Shown here one piece after another: positions 9,206 to 19,000 of a stretch of DNA of 64,000 nucleotides (position 1 is the first letter of the stretch; every line of letters starts with the position of its first letter). This DNA is from Aspidapion aeneum (Eukaryota > Arthropoda > Insecta > Coleoptera > Brentidae). The notes under the pieces were generated by a model. That model was given only the letters and a program-made list of their open reading frames with translations. It was not told the origin of the DNA and did no database searches. Made by a program: the position numbers and the translations under genes. The stretch is taken from the NCBI GenBank assembly GCA_963576565.1, contig OY755039.1, positions 131,767,140-131,831,139 of the forward strand, given 5' to 3'.

Positions 9206-11107
9206 ATGGTGTATTTCAATGAACAAGCCCATGATTTGCAAAAAATCATGTTTGAAGCAGGATCATTTGCCGCCGCTGAAAGATTCTGGTAACAACGTTA
9301 CACTGATAAATTTCCCCATACACGCAAAGTTTTTTTGCGACTTTCTTAAAAATTAAGAACTGTTGACATTGTGCAAACTGACCACAACAAAGGAAAAGTT
9401 ATTAAGAGTAATAGATGAACTTTCAGCAGATGTAATTGCATCTGCCATTGTACATGCTTACCCTAATTCAAAAAACGCATCACGTGACGGGACATAGATT
9501 TGCACCGGTTTTAAATGCAGCGTCACTTGATACGTTTTTTGAATCAGGCTGGGCACGTATAGGTGGAAACCGGGTATAAGACGGCGAGAATTCTGGGACA
9601 GAAAAAACTACGATCAATATAATACTTAAGAGCAATCAGTTTTATCCCTATAGATTGCAGCTGCATCAAGAACTTACACAAAACGATATTCAACAGCGGT
9701 TGGACTTCTGTAATTGGTCAAGGCATCAAAGAGGAGATTTCCATATTTCCATCCTATTTTCAGATGAATGCACTTTCAGGAGTGATGCGAATGTAAATAC
9801 CTAGAATGCTCGATATTAGTCAGAGAATAATCCGCACTGGTTAAGAACTGTAGATTACCAACATGCTTGGAAAGTAAATGTATGGTGCGGCATTATTGAT
9901 GACCAAATCATAGGATCAATATTCCTTGATGGGAATTTAGATAGCGTTAGATATGTAGAGCTCGTAGAAGGAGGGCTGCCCATTTTACTTGAAAGCGTAA
10001 ATCTTGAACTATGTCGTGACATGTCGCACCCCCGCTAAAAAATAGTCACAACTCAAAAAACATTGTTTTGAGAAAATCGCTGTTAAAGAATTTAGTTCAT
10101 TAAAGAGATTCATTTTTCACTTACATGACAAATTACGAGTTAACATGTTATTTTATATCAACAGGAACCTATTAACTCAATGTAATTAGTGCAGTACGTT
10201 TCTCAGAAAAAATGATTTTCGTCGTTTTTAGTTAAAAAAAAGACAAAAACCCGATATTGTGGCATTTTTTTAGAACAAGGCATCATGACGTTGTAAATCA
10301 GGATGTCACGCAGGATGATAAATAATATAAAAAAAGAAAACAAATAAAGAAGAAACTTTCTAATTATTTTTACAACGAGTTATAAAGTGCTGAATAACAA
10401 CTAGGAATGTGATTATTCTCTGTGATTTTTTTCTTATTCTCCTTATTTCTAAGTACACTGAACAATTCGAAAAAACAGTCACAACACAAAAAATAACAGT
10501 ATTTTACTTGTTATATGGATCAGATTTAACCAATAGTTCACACGAAAACCTTCACAACACGAAATGTGACTCTTTTCAGGATGAAACTTGGGTTCACGCT
10601 GTTATAAAGTCAAAAGTGACACTGTAAAGGAACGCATCCTCAGCTAAACTGGACAAAATAAAAGAGTCAGATCGCCGTTTCGCGGTGAATTGTCAAAACA
10701 TAAATGTGACGCTTTTATGGAAGAAAGTACAAGTTATTTCAATGATGGCGGCAGGTTTATCTCAATAACGGCAATTTTTGAGTTGTGACTCTTTTTTAGC
10801 GGGTGTGCGATGTGGTTTCAGCAAGATGCATGTCCCGCGCATACAGCATGTGAGTCAAACAAGACTAAATCGCATGTTTCCAAAGTATGGTCTTGTAAAT
10901 TATCCACCATGATCTCCCGAAATCACGGTTTTAGACTATTATTTATGGGAAAGAGTTAAAGAATTGGTTTACCGTGAACGTCCAAGAGCCGACATGACAA
11001 TTAGATCGTTGGAACCAGCCGTAATAAGACGGGCAGTGGACAATTTTCAAATAAGAACACAAGCTTGTATTTTGGAAAAGGAAGTGCAATTCGAGCATAA
11101 ACTATAA
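9206..11107 (+). pseudogene. Tc1/mariner-superfamily transposase, decayed and split by a nested element
   Basis: Starts MVYFNEQAHDLQKIMFEAGS and ends near 11107 in a frame that closes VQFEHKL. Recognisable pieces are ILFSDECTF (first catalytic D), HAWKVNVWCGIIDDQIIGS, MWFQQDACPAH (second D) and LDYYLWERVKELVYRERP, where the third acidic residue falls. This is the pattern of insect Tc1/mariner-like elements whose hallmark reads NVWCGI...WFQQDGAP. Many stops and frameshifts are present. A 781-bp inverted-repeat element (10027-10807) is inserted just before MWFQQD. I could not define this element's own inverted repeats. Confidence 0.8.
10027..10807. mobile_element. Inverted-repeat (MITE-like) element inside the mariner-like pseudogene
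   Basis: The left end CACCCCCGCTAAAAAATAGT continues to ACTCAAAAA and is matched in inverted form by TTTTTGAGTTGTGACT through AGCGGGTGTG at the right. A TIR of about 33 bp starting CAC and a possible 2-bp CG duplication suggest a CACTA- or Chapaev-like ancestry, but other boundaries fit too (a 3-bp ATG duplication). No coding capacity is evident. Motifs of the form TGTGAC(T/G)CTTTT recur inside (about 10565 and 10708). Confidence 0.75.
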
Positions 11108-11554
11108 AGCTAGTTTTTAGTCGAATGGGATTGCGAAAAAATCTCTACCATTGTTGATTTAATCATTTGTACAGCGTTTTGCAAATAGAAGAGTCCTATT
11201 TAAAAACATAGCTACCTAACAATAAAAGTTTGAATCAATCTTAAGTCTATAATACTAATAATTGAAAGAGCGGACTAGAAGACAATATTTTAAAAAAGTA
11301 CAGATGGTTTTATGCGGACCTAATCCATGTAAAGGTCATTTAGGGGTCGAAAATGGCGTTTTAGAAAAAAATTTCTCGTAAAAAACTTAAATATATTTTT
11401 TTGTAGAATCCGAATCCGTTTCAAAAGTATGCATGTCTAATTTAAAAAAAGTGATTTGAGGAAAAACTAAACCTTTGCTAGTTAAATTCGATTTTCCACA
11501 AAGTTGCTAATCTGAAGATTCTATCTATATTTTCAATTCAATTCAATTCAAAAT
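11108..11554. other. No gene seen
   Basis: AT-rich sequence between the mariner-like remnant and the LINE 3' end. I see no repeat boundary or coding signal. Confidence 0.5.
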
Positions 11555-12775
11555 AAACTTTATTGTCTGAATGTTTTAACATTACATTGACAAAGCAAAT
11601 CCTAAAACTTAATAGTAACCACCTCTCTAAAGTAAAAAATAAATCCACATTTAAAAAACAATAATAATAATAATAATAATAGATCAAAATCACATTGTTT
11701 TAATTTTAATTCTGTTCAATGTAAAATTTGTCTTTAAATAAATTTTTCAAAATTTAAAAAAAGCAAAGTAAAGTAAACAATATAAGTATGTAACCACAAT
11801 TTTAACATCTACACAAACTCTACAAACATGCACTTATTGCTATTAATATATAAAAACTATAGTTTTAAAATTATAAAAGTATTAAAATTGTTGAAACCAT
11901 TCAAAAAGTTAAAATGTTAAGACACACTATTTTAATAGTTGTATAAAAAATATAAAAATTATGGTGTATAATTACGACACGAATAAAATACAAAAAAGCA
12001 AACTTAATACTAACATATAGGACCTGAGTTGGCAAAGTGATTCTGGCAGAACTATCCTAAAACCTAATATAAAATACATAGAACAAAAATAAAATTAAAA
12101 ATTAAAAAACATATTAAAAAAATACAGAAAAATTGACAAACAAAACAAATTAAAAATATTTATAGTAAAATAAAATGAAAAAAGAGAAAAAAAAACAAAT
12201 TAAATAAAATTAAATAAAATGAAAGAAACTGAACCATTCAAAAGTATTCTTCATAAAATTCTTGTAGGCTATAGTATGCTTTAGTGACTAGTAATTGTTT
12301 AAGTGTTTGTCTAAAAGTCTTGTAATCTCTCTCAGTTTTCAGTTCTTCAGGAAGGCAATTAAAAATCTTAACACTCTCATAAATTATTGAGTTTTTGGTT
12401 AGTGATGTTTTGGGGATGGGTAGGGGTAAACTGCTGTGTCTTAAATTGTAATGGTTATCTCTAACAAATCCATTGTACTTTTTATGTATAAGGCAGGCAG
12501 TCTCCAGGATAAATATGGCAGGTACTGTCAAAATTTCTTCTTGTTTAAAAAGTAGTTTACAACTATGTTGACATCCTACCTGACACAGATATCTTAGAGC
12601 CCCCATTTGAAGCCTAAAAACCAATTGAATTGCTATTTGTTTGGAAAACCCCCAGAAAGCGATTCCGTACCGAATATTGGATTCTATTAGTGCATAGTAA
12701 GCTATTTTAGCTGTATGTTTACCAAGTTCGTGTGTAACGCTCTTTACTATGAAGTAAGTATGTGGGCAGAATTAC
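11555..12775 (-). pseudogene. 3' end of a CR1/Jockey-like LINE
   Basis: The minus-strand frame 12238-12750 matches the C terminus of insect LINE ORF2: AKIAYYALIESNIRYGIAFW at the start, HNLRHSSLPLPIPKTSLTKN in the middle, YKTFRQTLKQLLVTKAYYSL near the end. It closes EFYEEYF and is then followed by about 680 bp of 3' UTR. The element ends at AATAAAGTTTATTTTGAATT with a short (TTGAA)n tail. The polymerase core and 5' part are missing, as is usual for 5'-truncated LINE copies. An in-UTR (ATT)n run is at 11661-11687. The C-terminal motif is shared with the LINE at 29.7-31.6 kb. Confidence 0.82.
11661..11687. repeat. (AAT)n microsatellite
   Basis: About eight uninterrupted aat units inside the LINE 3' UTR. 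Confidence 0.85.
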
Positions 12776-13560
12776 TTTTTATCAAACAACACACACGGAT
12801 TGTTCTGTCTCACTTATTCTTACAGCGCCAGCGGCTTGCAGAAATTCGAAAAGTGCGCAGCCTTTAAGACCCCGTTAGCAATAATAGAAATAAATCACAC
12901 GAAAATAGTACTTATTAGGAAAATATTAAATGAGAAATATGCGAAAATGCAGTATATGCAATTAATTGATATATGTCTTGCGCATTCTTTAGAATAAAAA
13001 TATATGAAAAAACTCTAATTTTAAATATTTTTGTTGAATATGTTATGAAGTAAATTATTTAAAATGTTATGATATAAAAAAAGTGTTTTGAATTTTATGT
13101 ACGATAGGCAACGCCTTTCCGCTTACATTGTATGCACACCACGAGTCGACCGCAGCCCACGAGAAAGACCGGCCCGGGCGCGGAAATACCACGTGACCGT
13201 AGGAGGCTCACAAAAAAACGCCTCACGGCCCGCTGGCTGTTATTATAAAAATTGTGTGTTTTCAGTTTTGGTATGTTTGTTTACGTCGATTTTTTTTTAA
13301 TTCGGGCACGAATTTTATGTGAATTTTATCAAAGTTATTAAAATAACGCAGCCCACGAAAAAGACTGTAGTGGGCTGCGTTAAAATAATTAATGGCTAAT
13401 GAGTAAATTATAAAGAAAATACCTATAAGATAAACAATGCCGCGAACGTGTAATTAGTGTTGTTTCTTGTCGGTCCAACTATAAAACTGAAACCTAATAT
13501 GTTGCAAACGGGAAAGAAGTGGTAAAAGATAAGATCTTGGATAAGATTGATCAAGTAATA
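12776..13560. other. No gene; contains a perfect 13-bp-arm hairpin
   Basis: Small open frames (12800-12997, 13088-13300) show no family pattern. The gcagcccacga(g/a)aaagac motif occurs at about 13152 and again in the hairpin at 13344-13382. A GC-rich patch at 13150-13230 (ggcccgggcg) stands out against the AT-rich surroundings. Confidence 0.5.
13344..13382. repeat. Short perfect inverted repeat
   Basis: TAACGCAGCCCAC (13344-13356) and GTGGGCTGCGTTA (13370-13382) are perfect complements around a 13-nt spacer. The flanks extend the pairing imperfectly (attaaaa / ttaaaat). Confidence 0.8.
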
Positions 13561-13609
13561 GACATCCTTAGTGACATTTTCGATAGTGAGAGTGAAAAAT
13601 GTGTTCAGT

Positions 13610-14130
13610 TGTCATTTCTTATTCAACAATTAGGTCACTTGAAAAGGTAACCTGAGAATCATAGATATGGTGGATACACTTTAATGTTGGCTTCATCTTT
13701 GTTTATCCAGTCATCCAGTGCATACACTTCAATTTACAATTCTAAGGTAATATGTCTTCCGCACCCTCGCAATATTAAAAAACTGATTTGTAAAATATTG
13801 TTAACAGATAGTAATCTCTCTGGTAGTGTGAAATATTTAAAAAGTAAGATACAGCTTTTAAAAGAACATGAGTTGGTAGTTAACTTACACTTTAATGAAA
13901 TATATATTAAACTTTGTGCTGGGTAATTTTTCAAAAAATTATTGACGACCACTACATTCAGTTCATTGAATGTGAAAACCATTTCACTTATTCACAAACT
14001 CACTTGTTTCTTTTTAATACATTATTGTAAAATGTTTTATATTGAAAATTTTTCTTCAGATAACTCTAGCGAGTGTTTTTGTGGAGAAGAACTATTGTCA
14101 AAGCTTGAAAAATTAGTTTAAGAGCATGTA
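13610..14130 (+). pseudogene. P-element-like (THAP9-type) transposase fragment
   Basis: The frame reads HRYGGYTLMLASSLFIQSSS, then YNSKVICLPHPRNIKKLICK, and further on NLHFNEIYIK. This is the pattern of P-element transposases, in which RY-dhhlhhFA-SALY is followed by LPHxRTLxxL and later by a catalytic D-E-I-Y-V. Here the expected aspartate before EIYIK is asparagine, so the core is probably inactive. The N-terminal THAP zinc finger and the C-terminal half are absent. The P-like C-terminal piece at 26225 could be the same family, but on the other strand. Confidence 0.65.
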
Positions 14131-15060
14131 AAGTTTTTTTAAATAATTTTATAAAAAAGCACAATGATTTAGTGTCTGCTAATAAATCTTTGAATAAGAA
14201 CTCAGACAAAGATGATGACACTCAAAGAAAAATTAAAAAACTAAAAGATTAGGTTTGATATGTCGAATTTTGAAAGACTTGTATAGATTTGAAGTTACTA
14301 ACGATATTATGTACCTAATATATGTACCTGAAGATATTAGAATGCAAATTTTGTATAATTTTTTATTTTATAGATTCAGTTCTTTTATCCATAATAAACA
14401 CATATATCAGCAAAATATTTTATTTAAATTGTGTAAAAACATATAATATATTAAGCAATACAATAAGAATCCTGGGACTCCTAAGATCACGTGACGCCGA
14501 CTTGCTTATAACGCGCCATGGCCGGTCTCTATCGTTGGCTGCGGAGTCCCACATATAATATTTAATAAATATTTATTTCATAAATATTTTTTTTTTCAGA
14601 AGCTCTTAAAATAATCGTACTGGACCCAACAGGCTGCGATCCCACCTAATGAATTGAATGTGTATCCGACAATGTCAACATGCGACAGCCATGGCCGCCT
14701 GTGACTCGCCTCACAATTCAATTCAAAAAGGATAGATTGCCTTCGCTTTTTGAAAGGAAGAAGTTTGTCTTTGAAGTTTACTTTAAGAGTCTCCCTCCCC
14801 GAAAAAGAAAATTTAAGTTTGCTGTACGGCGGAATACAAAAAGAATTAAAACGTTCTTCTAGCTGATTAAAGTTAAATTGGTAGATAGGTATAAAAGTTT
14901 TTTGAAACTTTGTTGCAAAAATTCTATGATAGCTTTGGAGGAATTCCTAAAATTCGTGCACTTGCTGCTAAGCCTGTGAAATTTGGTGGAGTTTTAGGTA
15001 TAGTCCAAACGTTTTGGAAAACCACCGCAAGTAACTTTTGCGCGATCTCTGGTGGCTTGC
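14131..15060. other. No gene seen
   Basis: Open frames 14255-14446 and 14680-14862 look random. A 9-bp inverted pair, tgggactcc (near 14473) and ggagtccca (near 14542), brackets a GC-richer 77-bp segment containing cacgtgacg. I do not recognise it. Confidence 0.45.
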
Positions 15061-15068
15061 TTGCTATA

Positions 15069-15559
15069 AAATAATAAATTGGTAAAAAAAAATTTTTAAG
15101 TCACAAGCTTTTATAAAAAGCACTAAAAATTAAAAAATAATTTAATAATAATAGAATATTATCATAATAATAAAAGCGATGGCCGATTGATGGAAATTTT
15201 GACGATGTTAGCACGATAAGATATCCGTATCAATTAAATATCACTACTTGCAAGAATGAATCTAGCAGAAAAATGCAGAGGTACCAAACCCACCCAACCC
15301 GACCCAAGATACCCCAGAATTTCTCTGACATAGGTATAGCAATGGCATACCATTGCGGCACATCAAACATATCTTTGATGACCTGCTATGTTGAATATTC
15401 TTTAAGTGTTTAGATCACAAATTTAGATTAACTTATGCTTTGATTTCTGGCCATTGCTTTTATTATTATGATAATATTAGAATGTTAGAAAATTATTTTT
15501 TAATTTTTAGTGCATTTTATAAAAGCTTGTGACTTAAAAAAAAAATTACCAATTTATTT
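15069..15559. mobile_element. Fold-back (long-TIR) element
   Basis: The left arm (about 15069-15184) and the right arm (about 15449-15559) are inverted repeats of roughly 110 bp. They share aaattggtaaaaaaa, gtcacaagcttttataaaa, cactaaaaattaaaaaataa and a central attatcataataataaaagc. The spacer of about 265 bp has no coding pattern. Target duplication is uncertain. Confidence 0.8.
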
Positions 15560-15642
15560 TCTACTTTTTATTCTCAGCTATCTACTCTATTAAATGAAAA
15601 TATTTGTTCAATAACAGAACAGAAGAGTTTATTCTAGATTAT

Positions 15643-16058
15643 TGTTACGGGTTCACAACGACAAATTAAAACTCGCAATTGTTGAAAACGATACGTCAAT
15701 TTATTTCGACAAATTATGTACAAAAACACGCACTTAAACTTACTAATAACTTGCTAATAATTCACTACTTTAATCCGCCTATTAACTTCGCGTTAACATC
15801 TAGCGATCACTACCGTTGGTTATCTTTGACTGACTGCCTGGTGCGCGACCCCGGCCCTATATATAGGATCGTCCATCTCTCTCGAACTTTCCGGCAGCCT
15901 TCGACGTCCGGAAAGTTCCCGCAGTACCGCGACCGCAACCACAGACAACGCAACTAAAACCTAGACTAAGAATACAACCTTAAGATAAATCGACCTAATA
16001 CTACACTAAACCTAAATAAATTCCAATTATAAAATTTAAATAACTTAAATTTGTAACA
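15643..16058 (-). repeat. 3' LTR of the gypsy element
   Basis: The first 100 plus-strand bases and the last 215 or so are almost identical to 22526-22937. The middle block (about 15744-15840) differs at many positions. A minus-strand TATA-like sequence CCTATATATAGG lies near 15857-15868. Confidence 0.93.
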
Positions 16059-16070
16059 CTATCCTCCTCT
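16059..16070 (-). promoter_or_regulatory. Polypurine tract of the gypsy element
   Basis: Read on the minus strand it is AGAGGAGGATAG, between the gag-pol stop codon and TGTTACAAAT of the 3' LTR. Confidence 0.75.
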
Positions 16071-19000
16071 TCAGGTTTGATCGTCTCGATCAACATTTCC
16101 CAGGTAAGGTTTTAGTCTGTCTAGATGAACAACTTTCATCTTGGACTTCGGGCTTCTCTGGATTCGGTAGACTACATCATTAATTCTCTTAACAACTTTA
16201 TAAGGCCCTTCCCATGGTGGTGTCAACTTAGGTGATCTTCCTTTCTTGCGTTGAGGATTGTATAGCCAGACTTGATCATTCTCTTTGAACCCTGAAGAGT
16301 TTGCTTTCAGGTCATATCTCGCTTTCATGCGGTCACTGGCTATTTCTATTCGCTCTCTAACCACTTCATGGATATCGTGCAGCTTGTGCCTTAAACGTTC
16401 GACATAGTCATTAACCTCTAAGTGTGCTTCTTCAGGTGAACCAAACATGATATCACATGGTAAACGCAGTTCTCTACCAAACAGGATACTAGATGGAGTA
16501 GCTCCTGTCGTATTGTGAATAGCAGTTCTATAGGCCATCAAAAACAATGGAATATATTGGTCCCAATCTGTTTGGTGCTCATCAACAACTTTGCAAAGAT
16601 GTTCCTCTATTGTTTTATTAAATCTTTCAACCATGCCATCTGACTGCGGATGCAAAGCAGTAGTCCGTGTTTTATGTATTCCTAAAAGGTCACAGAGATT
16701 CTGGAAGAGCTTTGATTCAAAGTTTCTTCCTTGATCTGAATGTAGTTCCAAAGGAATGCCAAATCGGCTGAAAATATCATTTACCAGAACTTCTGCAACT
16801 GTAGCGGCCTCTTGGTTAGGCAAAGCAAAAACTTCTGGCCATTTGCTAAAATAATCCATGACAACAAGGATGTATTTGTTGCCTTTTTTAGTTTCTGGAA
16901 ATGGTCCGGCCACATCAATAGCAAGGCGTTCGAATGGCAGACCTACGTTATATTGTTTCATTTGACCTCTGGACCTTGTTTTGGGACCTTGGCTGGCTGC
17001 ACAAGTCGAACATCGGCGGCACCAGTTTTTCACATCTTGAAAGTAATTGACCCAATAAAATCGGTTTCGAATTTTGTCCATGGTTTTATTTATGCCTAGG
17101 TGCGCGCCTGATTTTCCACCATGGCATTCGGCCATTATATTGTCTACCATGCTCCTGGGAACCACTACTTGATTAATCACAGTAAGGCCATCGGCACTTT
17201 CCCAGGCACGTTTAAGGATGTTTTCTTCTTCTATCAATGAATCCCATTGTGCCCACAGTGATTTGAATATCACCCCTTGGTTTGCGATATCTTGCCATGA
17301 TGGTCGTGGCTTGTTCTCTTCTTTCAATCGCAAGATAGGTCCTACATCTTTGTCGTTAAGTTGTGTGGTTCTAATCGAAGCCGACATCCATTCTTCATCT
17401 GGTTCTAACTTTATCTGGCGCACGTAGGTAATTCCTTCTTTCTGGTCAATTTTCCTGCAATGTTTACAATCCTCGGGGCAAGGTCTTCTGGACAATGCAT
17501 CTGCATTATGATGCACCCTTCCTGCTCGGTGCTTAATTTGATAATGGTATTGTTGTAGCTTTTCTATCCATCTCGCGACTTGCCCCTCAGGTTGTTTCAT
17601 TTTCATGAGCCACTGTAACGCAGCATGATCCGTTCTAATCAGAAACTCTTGTCCGTAGAGATATTTGTGAAAGTGATCTACGGATTTAACTATGGCTAGG
17701 AGCTCCTTTCTAGTAACACAATAATTTCTCTCTGGTTTGGATAGCTTCTTGCTGAACCGTTCTTCTCCATCTTGTACTTGGGAGAGTACTGCTCCTATGC
17801 CATCGTTGCTCGCATCAGTATCTAATATGAATTTTCCTTTTGGAATGGGATATGCAAGAATCGGACTAGAACATAATGCTGCTTTTAGTCTTCTAAATGC
17901 CTGGTCACATTCGGTATTCCATTTGTAAGAAGCTTTATCTTCTGTAAGTCTATGTAACGGAGACGCTATTTTGGCGAATCCTTCTACAAATCGTCTGTAA
18001 TATGTACACAGACCCAAAAAGCTTCTCAATTCATGTTTGTCACGAGGTTGAGGCCATTCTTTTATTGCTTGTAGCTTCTTTTCGTCGGTATGGATGCCTT
18101 CTCGGGAAACGACGTGACCCAGGAACTCAACTTTTTCTTGGAACAGAAAACATTTCTTTGAGTTTAATTTAAGATTTGCGTTCCTGATTCTTGAGAATAC
18201 TTCTCGTAAATTATCTAGATGTTCTTGAAATGATTTCCCCATTACTATGACATCATCCAAATAGACCAGGCAGGTTTTCCAAGTAAGGCCTCGTAGAACG
18301 ACTTCCATTAGTCTTTCAAATGTAGCTGGGGCATTGCACAGGCCAAATGGCATCACATTAAACTGGTAAAGTCCACTTCCAGCAGAGAATGCAGTCTTCT
18401 CTTTATCTCTTTCAAAGATTCCTACTTGCCAATACCCACTTTTCAGGTCAAGAGTAGAAAACCAATATGATCCTGCCAATGTTGTTAATGTGTCGTCTAT
18501 TCTTGGCAGTGGGTAACTATCTTTCTTGGTCACATCGTTAAGTTTCCTGTAGTCGACACAAAATCTAGTACTTCCATCCTTTTTAGTGACCAACACCACA
18601 GGAGATGACCAAGGACTTGATGACTCTTCAATAACACCGTCGCTGAGCATTTTATTAATGATATTGTGAACTTCTTCTTGCTTGGCCATTGGTAGTCTTC
18701 TTGGGGGTTGTCTTATCGGTTGGGCATCGCCAGTGTTGATAGCATGTTGAATAAGGTTTGTGCGTCCCGAACTACTCCTAGTTTCGAAGATATTACTTTG
18801 TTCTTCTATAAACTCTCTCGCTTTACTATATTCTTCTGGATTGAGATGTTGCCAAGTTGACTCAAATTGCTGAAGTACCTCCATTGGTAACTTGCTTGTA
18901 TCCTCGGAAGTTGGCTCTTCACATCTTGTTACTTTCTGTACTGGTTCAAATAATGCTACCACCTCCCCCTTATTAATTTTGACACTATTTGGGAAAATAT

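Noticed and set aside
14473..14550. Possible structured RNA between tgggactcc and ggagtccca
   Set aside because: Only a 9-bp stem is clear; no tRNA or known RNA layout fits.
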